Source: Paenibacillus glycanilyticus
GTDB taxonomy: Bacteria; Bacillota; Bacilli; Paenibacillales; Paenibacillaceae
Length of the DNA: 64,000 nt
Direction: 5' to 3'
Assembly: GCF_023715145.1 (NCBI RefSeq)
Contig: NZ_JAMBNP010000009.1
Coordinates: 184,576 to 248,575 of the forward strand
Shown here: positions 1-8,812 of the stretch, piece after piece
How positions within the stretch are numbered: the first letter of the stretch is position 1
Layout of the letters: every line of letters begins with the position of its first letter
Position numbers and translations under genes: made by a program
The notes under the pieces: model-generated
Databases searched by the model: none
Told to the model about the DNA's origin: nothing
What the model saw: the letters and a program-made list of their open reading frames with translations, nothing else

Positions 1-44
1 ACTTAAGTTCTTCAGCGGCCTCGCGCGGCGCGAGGGGGATTTTA

Positions 45-1178
45 TCATTTTGCCAATGCTTCAAACGCGGCTTCATCGATTTTATGAACGATATCGATGG
101 TGCCGCCGGCAAGACATACATCTCCGTCGTACAATACTACGGCTTGACCCGGTGTAACGGCCTTTTGCGGCTTGTCGAAGAGAATCTCTGCCGTGCCGTC
201 AGCATGCAGCGTTACGCTGACGCCTTGATCAGGCTGGCGGTAACGGAATTTCGCCGTGCAGCGGAAGGTTCCTTCCGGTCTCTTCGGCGCAATCCAGTTC
301 ATGCCGCTTGCGGTAAGGCCCGTAGAATACAGGCTTGGATGGGATTCGCCCTGCACCACGTAGAGAACGTTCCGCTCCAGATCCTTATCGGCTACAAACC
401 AAGGCTCGCCGTTGCCGGAACCGCCGATGCCAAGACCTTGGCGCTGGCCCAACGTGTAATACATGAGGCCGTCATGGCGTCCTTTTACCTCGCCGGAACG
501 GATATCAACCATATCGCCGGGGCGGGCAGGCAAGTAACCGCTCAGGAATTCTTTGAAGTTGCGTTCACCGATAAAGCAAACGCCGGTGCTGTCTTTTTTC
601 TTTGCGGTATACAGTCCGGCTTCCTCCGCAATCCGGCGAACCTCCGGCTTGGGAAGATGTCCGATTGGAAACATCGCTTTCTCGAGCTGCTTCTGATTAA
701 GCGCGCTTAAGAAGTAGGTTTGGTCTTTATTGCCGTCAACGCCTCGGAGCAGCTTGGTCTCGCCGTCTTCCGTACGTTCGACCCGCGCGTAATGACCGGT
801 TGCGAGATAGTCGGCGCCAAGCTCATTGGCTTTTTTGAGGAAATCGCCGAATTTTATCTCCCGGTTGCACATGACATCCGGATTAGGCGTCCGGCCGCGC
901 TTGTATTCATCGAGGAAATAAGTAAATACTTTATCGAAATACTGCTTCTCAAAGTTTACGGTATAATAAGGGATACCGATTTGGTCGCAAACCCGGCGCA
1001 CATCCTCAGCGTCCTCTTCCGCTGTGCAATGACCGAATTCATCGGTGTCATCCCAGTTCTTCATAAATATGCCAACCACGTCATAGCCTTGCTGTTTCAG
1101 CAGCAGAGCCGTTACGGAGGAGTCAACTCCGCCGGACATCCCGACAACGACGCGTGTCTCTTGCTTCGATTTGACCAT
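45..1178 (-). CDS. mnmA: tRNA-specific 2-thiouridylase MnmA
   Basis: This gene encodes a 377-residue cytoplasmic enzyme that thiolates U34 of the Lys, Glu and Gln tRNAs, using sulfur passed from a cysteine desulfurase. The PP-loop motif SGGVDSS lies at residues 15-21. The catalytic cysteines are Cys104 in PNPDVMCNREIKF and Cys201 in GVCFIGERNF. Length is normal for the family. The ATG at 1178 is chosen because AAGGTGG sits 9 bases upstream; an in-frame GTG two codons earlier is too close to that site. It is divergent from cymR and the cysteine desulfurase, whereas in Bacillus subtilis mnmA follows those genes in the same direction. Confidence 0.96.
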   Translation of the reverse strand: MVKSKQETRVVVGMSGGVDSSVTALLLKQQGYDVVGIFMKNWDDTDEFGHCTAEEDAEDVRRVCDQIGIPYYTVNFEKQYFDKVFTYFLDEYKRGRTPNPDVMCNREIKFGDFLKKANELGADYLATGHYARVERTEDGETKLLRGVDGNKDQTYFLSALNQKQLEKAMFPIGHLPKPEVRRIAEEAGLYTAKKKDSTGVCFIGERNFKEFLSGYLPARPGDMVDIRSGEVKGRHDGLMYYTLGQRQGLGIGGSGNGEPWFVADKDLERNVLYVVQGESHPSLYSTGLTASGMNWIAPKRPEGTFRCTAKFRYRQPDQGVSVTLHADGTAEILFDKPQKAVTPGQAVVLYDGDVCLAGGTIDIVHKIDEAAFEALAK

Positions 1179-1425
1179 CAGCACGCACCACCTTGTTCTT
1201 CACACTTCTAAGACCGCTGCGAGAGGCTCAAGCCTCTTGAACGGACTTCGTCCTATTGTAACATAGACGACAAACTTTTTCATGAAAAGTCAATCCTTTT
1301 CTCGCAAGTCGCAATAGGTTGTGTTAACATAGATATGATATGGGAATACCCGTAATTATAACAAACCATACACCAACATACGTGCTATCGAATGGAACAA
1401 CTAACACATAGAGAGGTGCCCGAAT

Positions 1426-1845
1426 ATGAAAATATCGACGAAAGGCCGTTACGGCCTCACCATTATGATGGAGCTTGCGGGAAAATTCGGCGAAGGTCCG
1501 ATTTCACTTAAGAGCATTGCCGAGCGCAATCAGCTGTCCGAGCATTACTTGGAGCAATTGGTTGCACCGCTTCGCAATGCCGGACTTGTAAAAAGTATTC
1601 GCGGCGCTTATGGCGGCTATATCTTGTCCAAGGAGCCGGAAACCATTACGGCCGGCGACGTGATTCGCATATTGGAAGGCCCGATTTCTCCGGTCGATTT
1701 CACGGAAGAGGATGACCCGGCCAAGCGTGATTTGTGGCTTCGTATCCGTGACGGCATCGCAAGCGTGCTTGATTCTACAACCTTGGCTGATCTGGTGAAC
1801 TACCAGGATCCGGGCGTAGCGGACAGCTATATGTTCTATATCTAA
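1426..1845 (+). CDS. cymR: Rrf2-family regulator, CymR type
   Basis: This is a 139-residue winged-helix transcription regulator of the Rrf2 family. The N-terminal MKISTKGRYGLTIMMEL and the helix around SEHYLEQLVAPLRNAGLV are typical of the DNA-binding domain. It contains no cysteine at all, so it cannot hold the Fe-S cluster of IscR. This fits CymR, the master repressor of cysteine and sulfur metabolism in Bacillus and Staphylococcus, which works with CysK. It lies 12 bases before the cysteine desulfurase gene, the order known from B. subtilis (cymR-yrvO). GAGAGGTG precedes the ATG. Assignment as CymR rather than another Rrf2 protein rests on context plus the missing cysteines. Confidence 0.88.
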   Translation: MKISTKGRYGLTIMMELAGKFGEGPISLKSIAERNQLSEHYLEQLVAPLRNAGLVKSIRGAYGGYILSKEPETITAGDVIRILEGPISPVDFTEEDDPAKRDLWLRIRDGIASVLDSTTLADLVNYQDPGVADSYMFYI

Positions 1846-1857
1846 TGAGGGATTCGT

Positions 1858-3021
1858 ATGAAAAAGTATTATTTTGACCACGCAGCTACAACGCCGATGC
1901 ATCCGGATGTAGCTGCTGCGATGCTCGAGGTGATGACGGGGCCGGCGAGCAACCCGTCCAGCATGCATGCCTTCGGGCGTGAAGCCAAGCAAAAGGTGAA
2001 CAAAGCACGCGATTTAATCGCGGCAGCGCTTGGATGCAAGCCATCCGAGCTCATTTTCACCTCCGGCGGCACCGAAAGCGACAATGCAGCTATTATCGGC
2101 GCTGCAGCGGCGATGAAGAAACAGGGCAAAACCCATATCATTACATCAAGTGCAGAACATCATGCGGTCATACATACCTGTGAAGCTTTGGCTGAAGCAG
2201 GATATGAAGTGACCTACCTTCCGGTTGACCATACGGGACGCGTCTCGATCGAGGAGCTCGCCGCGGCTATTAAGCCTCATACGGGCCTGATCAGCATTAT
2301 GCATGGCAACAATGAAGTCGGCACGCTGCAGCCAATCGAGGAGATTGGCGGGATTGCCCGTGCTAACGGCGTGTTGTTCCATGTCGATGCCGTGCAGTCT
2401 TTTGGTACAATCCCATACCGGCTGTCCGAGCTGCCGGTTGATTTGATGAGCTTTTCCGCGCACAAGATAAACGGCCCGCAAGGCGTAGGAGCCTTGTATT
2501 TGGCGAACGGCACGCCATTTGAGCCAATTGCACACGGTGGATCGCAGGAGCGAAAGCGGAGAGCAGGGACAGAGAATGTCGCCGGCATTACCGGTTTCGC
2601 TAAAGCTGTTGAAATTTGTGTGAACAATCGCGAGAACAAGAAACTTTCTCTTAGCAAGCTCCGTACGGAATGGTTAGACAAGCTGAAAGCCGCATTATCC
2701 GGCGCAAACGGTACAGAGATCGTTGTTAACGGAAATGCGGAGCATCGTCTTCCGAACATTGCGAATATCAGCTTTATCGGCATTGATACGGAAACGATGC
2801 TGATGAATCTCGACATGGCGGGGATTGCTGCTTCAAGCGGCTCTGCATGCACGTCGGGTTCATTAGAGCGTTCCCATGTGCTGAAGGCGATGAACCTTTC
2901 CGAGGAGCGTTTGAATTCGGCTGTACGATTCAGCTTTGGTTTGGGGAATACTGTGGAGGAACTGGAAGACGCTGCGCGTACAATCGCGACAATCGTGGAG
3001 CGGATCCGTACCAATCAGTAG
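1858..3021 (+). CDS. Cysteine desulfurase (IscS/NifS, YrvO-like)
   Basis: This 387-residue PLP enzyme converts cysteine to alanine and a protein-bound persulfide, the sulfur source for MnmA and other thiolation or Fe-S systems. The PLP lysine is Lys203 in SFSAHKINGPQG. The persulfide cysteine is Cys331 in SSGSACTSGS, in the longer loop of group I desulfurases. The N-terminal YFDHAATTP motif is present. It follows cymR by 12 bases and is probably cotranscribed. Context matches B. subtilis YrvO, the partner of MnmA, so tRNA thiolation is the likely main role. Confidence 0.95.
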   Translation: MKKYYFDHAATTPMHPDVAAAMLEVMTGPASNPSSMHAFGREAKQKVNKARDLIAAALGCKPSELIFTSGGTESDNAAIIGAAAAMKKQGKTHIITSSAEHHAVIHTCEALAEAGYEVTYLPVDHTGRVSIEELAAAIKPHTGLISIMHGNNEVGTLQPIEEIGGIARANGVLFHVDAVQSFGTIPYRLSELPVDLMSFSAHKINGPQGVGALYLANGTPFEPIAHGGSQERKRRAGTENVAGITGFAKAVEICVNNRENKKLSLSKLRTEWLDKLKAALSGANGTEIVVNGNAEHRLPNIANISFIGIDTETMLMNLDMAGIAASSGSACTSGSLERSHVLKAMNLSEERLNSAVRFSFGLGNTVEELEDAARTIATIVERIRTNQ

Positions 3022-3038
3022 GAGGCGTGAGGCACGCC

Positions 3039-3584
3039 ATGATCAAACTACAGCAATTAATCGGGCTGCCCGTGCTTGTGATCCATTCCGGCAAGCATGT
3101 CGGCAACGTAAGGGACGCTTGGTTCGATGAACATTGGCGGTTGATCGGTCTTATTGTAGAGGGCGCGAAATGGTTTGCGTCATCGGTCAAAACCGTTGAA
3201 TGGGCAGAAGTATTAACCTGCGGTGAGGATGCCGTATTTATATCGAAGGAATCAGCGGTCAAGCCGGTAAAAGCGGCACAGATTGGGCGCTCCTTTGATT
3301 CCGGTGTCGTGAAGCTTAAGGAATTGCCCGTGATTACGGTGCATGGTTTACAGCTTGGAAGAGTATCCGATGTTTATTTTTACCCGTTTCAGGGTACACA
3401 AATAGTAGGCTATGAGCTTACGGATGGTTTTATATCGGATCTGATGGAAGGGCGCAAATGGCTGAAAGCCCCGGACGATCCGGATGCCGTGCTGCTCGGG
3501 GAAGACGCGATTATCGTTCCTGCTGTCAGTGAAGCGGAATTGGAGCCTGTCGCAGCTTCCAATTCGATAAATAGGGAGAAATGA
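3039..3584 (+). CDS. PRC-barrel domain protein (YrrD-like)
   Basis: This 181-residue soluble protein has two PRC-barrel-like halves, one near residues 2-75 (LIGLPVLVIHSGKHVGNVRD) and one near 88-160 (LPVITVHGLQLGRVSDVYF). PRC barrels are small beta-barrels found in RimM and in photosynthetic and sporulation proteins; the exact function of the YrrD group is not known to me. The ATG at 3039 follows GGAGGCGTGAGG, 17 bases after the cysteine desulfurase stop, so it is probably in the same operon. B. subtilis carries yrrD in the same alaS-proximal neighbourhood, which supports the family call. Confidence 0.8.
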   Translation: MIKLQQLIGLPVLVIHSGKHVGNVRDAWFDEHWRLIGLIVEGAKWFASSVKTVEWAEVLTCGEDAVFISKESAVKPVKAAQIGRSFDSGVVKLKELPVITVHGLQLGRVSDVYFYPFQGTQIVGYELTDGFISDLMEGRKWLKAPDDPDAVLLGEDAIIVPAVSEAELEPVAASNSINREK

Positions 3585-3587
3585 AAG

Positions 3588-3785
3588 ATGATGAGATGTC
3601 CTAATTGCAATTCGAAGGATATTGGTAAAATCGGTTCCCATCAGTTCTACTGCTGGGGCTGCTTCATAGAGCTGACAGTGAACGGTGAGAAGATGTCGGT
3701 CTATCAAGTAGAAGAAGACGGGACGCTTAGTTCGCTCGACGATTTATTCTTTGAGGAAGAAATGCCGCAAATTCAAGTCAATTAG
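3588..3785 (+). CDS. Small zinc-ribbon protein, hypothetical
   Basis: This is a 65-residue protein with one CxxC pair in RCPNCNSKD and a second in YCWGCFIEL, about 16 residues apart, giving a four-cysteine zinc ribbon. The C-terminal half is acidic (EEDGTLSSLDDLFFEEE). It starts 3 bases after the PRC-barrel gene stop and is preceded by GGGAGA, so it is the last gene of this operon; a strong terminator follows at 3811. Small proteins of this type are common in Paenibacillaceae genomes, but I know no tested function. A second in-frame ATG (MRCPNC) is also possible. Confidence 0.75.
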   Translation: MMRCPNCNSKDIGKIGSHQFYCWGCFIELTVNGEKMSVYQVEEDGTLSSLDDLFFEEEMPQIQVN

Positions 3786-3810
3786 CGGTTCCAAACAGAT
3801 GACCAACTTC

Positions 3811-3836
3811 AGGACGGCGCAAGCCGTCCTTTTTGC
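3811..3836 (+). terminator. Rho-independent terminator of the cymR operon
   Basis: A perfect 8-bp stem (AGGACGGC / GCCGTCCT) with a four-base loop is followed by a T run. It closes the cymR to zinc-ribbon transcription unit. Confidence 0.9.
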
Positions 3837-4008
3837 TGTTGTCAAAAACAAGAAAAACAAACCAAACGCAAATAAATATACGCATTTTACGTTGTGATAA
3901 TACCGGTAAAACAGTCAAGCATTAGAGTGAATGAAGTAAGCAAGGATACAACAAAAGCACAGATGCAGCAGTATATGATGGTTAGAATCGAGTCTTTTTA
4001 TTTGAAAC

Positions 4009-4048
4009 ACAACTAAAAACAACTAAAATCAAATAAAAACAATTTATT
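4009..4048 (+). repeat. Four 10-bp phased A-rich repeats upstream of the phosphonate operon
   Basis: Within the 354-base gap before the binding-protein gene (3786-4139) there are two exact ACAACTAAAA units, then TCAAATAAAA, then the weaker ACAATTTATT, all at 10-bp steps. One unit per helical turn suggests a regulator landing site or a curved A-tract. The DeoR-family regulator at 9998 is the obvious candidate binder, which is inference. No convincing promoter was recognised, and the rest of the gap is AT-rich without other structure. Confidence 0.45.
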
Positions 4049-4139
4049 AATATGGATTTAATACTGATTTTACAAATGAAAGATAAGCTAAGGATGTCTT
4101 AAACAGGGACATTACGATGAGGTGGAGGAGAAAGAAATC

Positions 4140-5219
4140 ATGAAGAAGTGGATGGGAACAGCTCTAGCAACCGTACTTATCATCTCTGCATTAACAGCAT
4201 GCGGCGGGAAAACCAACAATACAAATGGGGAACAAGGGGTTAACGGCAATAAGCCCGCAGGGGCAAGCTCGGAAATTACAGTCTATACGGCGCTTGAGGA
4301 TGATCAAATCCAAACGTACCTGGAATCGTACAAAGCGGCAAATCCGAATGTGAAGGTTAATATCGTTCGCGATTCTACAGGGGTTATTACAGCAAAGCTG
4401 CTGGCGGAAAAAGACAATCCGGTTGCTGACGTTGTATGGGGCACGGCAGCAACAAGCCTGCTTGTCCTGGATCAGAACAAGATGCTGGAAGGCTACTCGC
4501 CAAAGGGCATTGAGAACATTCAGCCTGAGTTCAAGGATACGCAGGAGCCCGCGCATTGGGTAGGGATCGATGCCTGGGAAACGGCATTCGCCGTTAATAC
4601 GGCAGAGCTTGAGAAAAAGGGGCTTGAAGTTCCTAAATCGTACGCCGATCTTATTAAACCGGAATACAAAGGCATGATCGTGATGCCAAATCCGGCTTCC
4701 TCCGGTACGGGCTTCCTGACCGTTAACGGTCTGCAGCAGCTGATGGGTGACAGCGAAGCATGGAGCTACCTGGACAAGCTGGACCAAAACATTGCGGTCT
4801 ACACAGAATCCGGATCCAAGCCTGCGAAGATGGCTGGCACGGGGGAATACCCGATTGGCATTTCGTTTGGTTACCGCGCGATTCAGGAGAAAAAGGGCGG
4901 AGCACCGGTGGAAGTCGTATTCCCTACAGAAGGCTCCGGCTGGGATGTTGAAGCTAACGCTCTGATCAAGAAAGATACCATTAAGCCGGAAGCGAAAGCT
5001 TTCCTCGACTGGGCGATCTCTGAAGAGCCCATGAAGAAATACAACGAGAACTATGCGATTCTTGCGATGAAATCCGACTCTTCGGTTATTCCCGAAGGTT
5101 ATTCGAAGGATCCGATCAGCCAGCTTATCAAGCTTAATCTGAATAAGGCCGCGGAGAACCGCGATGCAACACTTGCGGAATGGACGAAACGTTACGAAGC
5201 GAAAAGCGAAAAGCAATAA
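4140..5219 (+). CDS. 2-aminoethylphosphonate ABC transporter binding protein
   Basis: This is a 359-residue extracellular lipoprotein. The signal peptide MKKWMGTALATVLIISA leads to the lipobox LTAC, with the cysteine at about residue 21. The mature part resembles the iron(III)/phosphonate class of binding proteins (EITVYTALEDDQIQTYLESY; VVWGTAATSLL). The family call to 2-aminoethylphosphonate (PhnS-like) rests mainly on the following genes: ATPase, fused permease, phnX and phnW. The ATG at 4140 is chosen over an upstream GTG because GGAGGAG lies 9 bases before it and the signal peptide begins there. Confidence 0.85.
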   Translation: MKKWMGTALATVLIISALTACGGKTNNTNGEQGVNGNKPAGASSEITVYTALEDDQIQTYLESYKAANPNVKVNIVRDSTGVITAKLLAEKDNPVADVVWGTAATSLLVLDQNKMLEGYSPKGIENIQPEFKDTQEPAHWVGIDAWETAFAVNTAELEKKGLEVPKSYADLIKPEYKGMIVMPNPASSGTGFLTVNGLQQLMGDSEAWSYLDKLDQNIAVYTESGSKPAKMAGTGEYPIGISFGYRAIQEKKGGAPVEVVFPTEGSGWDVEANALIKKDTIKPEAKAFLDWAISEEPMKKYNENYAILAMKSDSSVIPEGYSKDPISQLIKLNLNKAAENRDATLAEWTKRYEAKSEKQ

Positions 5220-5248
5220 TGACGAATCCGAAGGAGGGGAACGGTTCT

Positions 5249-6286
5249 ATGCCACAGAGCTATTTATCTATTGAAGGCATCCGCAAGTCATTTGGGTCAT
5301 TCACGGCGCTTGAGCCTATACACATCGAGATTCCGAGGAATGAATTCGTATGCTTGCTGGGCCCAAGCGGCTGCGGCAAGACGACCTTGCTCCGGATGAT
5401 TGCAGGACTCGAAACGCCGGATATCGGGCGTATGCTGGTGGAAGGCAGGGATATCACGTCCTTGCCTTCCGCAAAACGCAATGTCGGATTTATGTTTCAA
5501 TCGTATGCCTTGTTCCCGAATTTGACGGTAGCCCAGAACGTTGCTTACGGACTGAGGGAGAAGAAAATGTCCAAGCCGCAAATTCAAAGCAAGGTCGAGG
5601 AAGTACTGAACATGGTTGATTTGCTATCCTCCGCGAAGAAGTACCCTGCTCAGCTGTCGGGCGGACAGCAGCAGCGGGTAGCGCTAGCCCGCGCAATTGC
5701 CTTATCTCCTGATTTTCTGTTGCTTGATGAACCGCTTTCCGCCTTGGATGCGAAGGTGAGAGAAAAGCTCCGCCTCGAGATTCGCAGATTGCATGAACAG
5801 CTTGGCATGACGACAATCATGGTTACCCATGATCAAGAAGAAGCGCTTACGATGGCAGATACCGTTGTTGTGATGAATAATGCCAAAGTTATTCAGTCCG
5901 GGATGCCCGAAGACATCTATGAACGGCCTAACAGCCGGTTTGTTGCCGATTTTATTGGCGCTGTAAACTTCCTGGAAGCCTCGGATGGCAGGGAAGCTCT
6001 CGCGATCAGGCCGGAGCATGTCCGGATTAGTCCGATACACGAACCAGGAAGCTATGAAGCAAGAATCGAAAGCCTGGAATTCCGGGGCTCCTTCTATCGG
6101 GTGACGATGCTGGTGCAGGGTCCGTCAAGCCGCTATTTTCCAAACGGAATCATGGCGGATGTGAACCGCAGTATCGTGAAACAATATCAGCTTGAAAAAA
6201 ACCGCCGTGTCTACGTTCAATTGCCCGAGGAGCATTTGATTCACTTCGGGCCAACCCGCCCGGAGCGACTTGAGGTGGTTGGATGA
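5249..6286 (+). CDS. 2-aminoethylphosphonate ABC transporter ATP-binding protein
   Basis: This 345-residue ATPase powers the importer. Walker A is GPSGCGKTT, the signature is LSGGQQQRVALARA, Walker B is FLLLDEPLSALD and the H-loop is VTHDQEEA. A C-terminal TOBE-like regulatory part follows (residues about 250-345, starting IRPEHVRISP). It belongs to the PotA/FbpC-like group that includes PhnT. The ATG at 5249 has AAGGAGGGG 9 bases upstream; a possible ATG at 5219 overlapping the previous stop lacks a site. The stop overlaps the permease start as ATGA. Confidence 0.88.
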   Translation: MPQSYLSIEGIRKSFGSFTALEPIHIEIPRNEFVCLLGPSGCGKTTLLRMIAGLETPDIGRMLVEGRDITSLPSAKRNVGFMFQSYALFPNLTVAQNVAYGLREKKMSKPQIQSKVEEVLNMVDLLSSAKKYPAQLSGGQQQRVALARAIALSPDFLLLDEPLSALDAKVREKLRLEIRRLHEQLGMTTIMVTHDQEEALTMADTVVVMNNAKVIQSGMPEDIYERPNSRFVADFIGAVNFLEASDGREALAIRPEHVRISPIHEPGSYEARIESLEFRGSFYRVTMLVQGPSSRYFPNGIMADVNRSIVKQYQLEKNRRVYVQLPEEHLIHFGPTRPERLEVVG

Positions 6287-8001
6287 GACCAGCGAAATGG
6301 CATACAGCCTTGACACTTAAACGGAGAAATGGCAGCTTATTCGAACGTTTAGCGATGCTTTTGTTGCTTGCGGGGTTAAGCGTGATGATTCTGCTCCCGT
6401 TGTTCTCGCTATTTAGTAAGGCAGTTACGAACAAACAGGGGGAATATAACGGTTTAGATAATTTTATCGATTATTTTTCTACCCCTGCTCTACTTAACTC
6501 TTTGCAGCATACGGTGTACGTTTCGCTCCTGACAGCAGTACTGTCCGTTTTCTTGGGCTTTCTGTTCGCATACGCCTTAACCCGTACGAATATCCCGGGG
6601 AAGATGTTCTTCAAAACGGTATCGCTCCTGATGCTCTTCGCTCCAACGATGATGGTCGGGATCGGGTTAACCTACTTGTTCGGGAATCAGGGATTGATTA
6701 CAACCGGCTTTTTTGACGCTTTGCCGCTCCATTGGGATATTGGCCTATACGGACCTACGGGAATTGTCATAGCGGAAGTCTTGTACACTTTTCCTCAAGC
6801 ATGCCTGATTCTAGTCGTTTCCTTAAGCTTCTCGGACTTTAATCTGTATGAGGCTGCCAAAACAATGGGAGCGGGGAAGGGACGGATCTTTCTTACCGTC
6901 ACAATCCCAAGCGTGAAGTACGGTCTTATCTCCTCGTTCTTTGTCTGCTTTACCCTGGCCTTCACGGACTTTGGAGCGCCGCAGGTTGTAGGGGGCGGAT
7001 ACAATGTGCTGGCCACCGAAATTTATAAGCAGGTTATCGGTCAGCAAAATATGGGGATGGGAGCAACAGTGGGCATCATTCTGACTCTTCCGGCCATTCT
7101 CGCTTTTATTGTTGACAGGTTTGTAACGAGCAGACAGCATGCCGTCAGCGCAAGAGCGGTGCCGTACCGGATAACGGCGAACCGGAAGAGGGACGGTGTT
7201 TTCCTTAGCCTATGTCTGATCATGGCCGGAATGATTCTGCTTTTGATCGGGACGGTTTTCGCAGCTTCGGTCATTAAGATTTGGCCTTACAACCTTGCTT
7301 TTTCTCTTAAGCATTATGATTTCAGCAAAGTGGCGGGAGGGAGCCTGCAGCCGTTTTGGACCAGCTTGCGGATGTCCGCCTGGACGGCTCTGATCGGAAC
7401 GGTGGTTACCTTTGTTGGCGCTTATTTAATTGAGAAGACCAAGACGTTCCCGGTTCTCCGGCAGGCTGGTTACTTTCTATCGATCCTCCCGCTGGCGCTG
7501 CCCGGTATCGTTCTGGGATTATCCTATATCTTCTTTTTCAATAAAGAGAGCAATCCGATGCATGGCATCTATGGGACCATCTGGATCTTGGTTCTGGCGA
7601 ATATCGCTCATTTCTATTCCGTCGCCTTCGTTACCGCAACAAGCGCGCTGAAGAAGCTGGACCGGGAAATTGAGACAGCCTCTGACTCGCTCGGAGTCCC
7701 TAGATACAAGACACTGCTGCGGGTCACCATTCCATTGTGTCTTCCGGCAGTGCTGGAAATGGCGATGTATTTCTTCATTAACTCGATGGTCACCGTTTCG
7801 GCGGTTATGTTCCTGTACGCAGCCGATCTGAAGTTGGCATCGGTATCGATCGTGAACATGGAGGATGCGGGAGATATCGCCCCAGCCGCTGCCATGTCAG
7901 CATTAATTGTCCTGACGAATATCGGGATTCGGCTTCTCTATGAAGCAATAACCCATCAAATCAAGAAAAGAACGCATGCTTGGCAAACAAGAGAACATTG
8001 A
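6283..8001 (+). CDS. 2-aminoethylphosphonate ABC transporter permease, fused
   Basis: This 572-residue membrane protein carries two BPD-type permease domains in one chain, about residues 60-290 and 355-555. The EAA loops are readable as YEAAKTMGAGKGRIFLTVTIP and ETASDSLGVPRYKTLLRVTIP. About 12 transmembrane segments are expected. Fused permeases of this layout are typical of iron (FbpB/SfuB) and 2-aminoethylphosphonate importers; the phnX and phnW neighbours favour the latter. Translation is coupled to the ATPase gene through a 4-base overlap. Confidence 0.88.
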   Translation: MRPAKWHTALTLKRRNGSLFERLAMLLLLAGLSVMILLPLFSLFSKAVTNKQGEYNGLDNFIDYFSTPALLNSLQHTVYVSLLTAVLSVFLGFLFAYALTRTNIPGKMFFKTVSLLMLFAPTMMVGIGLTYLFGNQGLITTGFFDALPLHWDIGLYGPTGIVIAEVLYTFPQACLILVVSLSFSDFNLYEAAKTMGAGKGRIFLTVTIPSVKYGLISSFFVCFTLAFTDFGAPQVVGGGYNVLATEIYKQVIGQQNMGMGATVGIILTLPAILAFIVDRFVTSRQHAVSARAVPYRITANRKRDGVFLSLCLIMAGMILLLIGTVFAASVIKIWPYNLAFSLKHYDFSKVAGGSLQPFWTSLRMSAWTALIGTVVTFVGAYLIEKTKTFPVLRQAGYFLSILPLALPGIVLGLSYIFFFNKESNPMHGIYGTIWILVLANIAHFYSVAFVTATSALKKLDREIETASDSLGVPRYKTLLRVTIPLCLPAVLEMAMYFFINSMVTVSAVMFLYAADLKLASVSIVNMEDAGDIAPAAAMSALIVLTNIGIRLLYEAITHQIKKRTHAWQTREH

Positions 8002-8014
8002 GGAGAGATGAAAG

Positions 8015-8812
8015 ATGATTCGAGCAGTCATGCTGGATTGGGCAGGCACCATGGTCGATTTCGGCTGCTTTGCGCCACTTAACGTATTTGTAGAGGTTTT
8101 CGGCCGCAAAGGCGTTCAGGTTACGGTAGAAGAAGCAAGAGAGCCAATGGGGATGCTGAAGCGGGACCATATCGCGGCCATGTGCCAAATGGAGCGGATT
8201 GCGGAAATTTGGGTAGGGCTGTACGGAAGAAAGCCGAATGAAGCGGATATCGATGAGCTGTACGCGGACTTTGAACCGCTGCTGTTCAGCACGCTGAAGG
8301 ACTATGCAACACCGGTGCCCGGCGCCGTAGAGCTGGCAAACAGATTGCGCGGTCAAGGGATTGCCATTGGCTCAACGACCGGTTATACAAGAGCGATGAT
8401 GGATATTGTGTGCAAGGGCGCCAAGGAGCAGGGCTATGAGCCGGATACTCTTGTTACGCCAAATGAAGCGGCTGCGGGCAGACCGTATCCTTGGATGATT
8501 TACCGGAATGCGGAGATGCTTGGCGTCTACCCGATGCATCATATCGTTAAGGCGGGCGACACGGTCAGCGACATGCTGGAAGGGGTTAACGCCGGCTGCT
8601 GGACTGTTGGCGTTATTGTGGGCAGCAGCGAGCTCGGCATGACGGAAGCCGAAGTAGCAGCATGCGGGGAATCCGAACTGGCTGCACGGAAGGAAGCTGT
8701 CGCAGCAAGACTTCAAGCCGCGGGCGCACATTATGTCATTGACCGGATCGGGCAGCTGGATGATGTCATTTCGCATATTAACGCGCGTCTCGGGAGAGGG
8801 GAACGTCCATGA
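8015..8812 (+). CDS. phnX: Phosphonoacetaldehyde hydrolase (phosphonatase)
   Basis: This 265-residue HAD-superfamily enzyme cleaves the C-P bond of phosphonoacetaldehyde to acetaldehyde and phosphate. The nucleophile motif is MLDWAGTMVD near the N terminus. The Schiff-base lysine is in the cap segment MGMLKRDHIAAM, a mark of phosphonatase against other HAD enzymes. Later motifs include GSTTGYTRAMM and KAGDTVSDMLEGVNAG. It is 13 bases after the permease gene and its stop overlaps phnW by 4 bases. Together with phnW it forms the full 2-aminoethylphosphonate phosphonatase pathway. Confidence 0.96.
   Translation: MIRAVMLDWAGTMVDFGCFAPLNVFVEVFGRKGVQVTVEEAREPMGMLKRDHIAAMCQMERIAEIWVGLYGRKPNEADIDELYADFEPLLFSTLKDYATPVPGAVELANRLRGQGIAIGSTTGYTRAMMDIVCKGAKEQGYEPDTLVTPNEAAAGRPYPWMIYRNAEMLGVYPMHHIVKAGDTVSDMLEGVNAGCWTVGVIVGSSELGMTEAEVAACGESELAARKEAVAARLQAAGAHYVIDRIGQLDDVISHINARLGRGERP

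Noticed and set aside
19..34. CCTCGCG/CGCGAGG stem as the mnmA terminator
   Set aside because: No T run follows on the minus strand; the true 3' end probably lies beyond the window.
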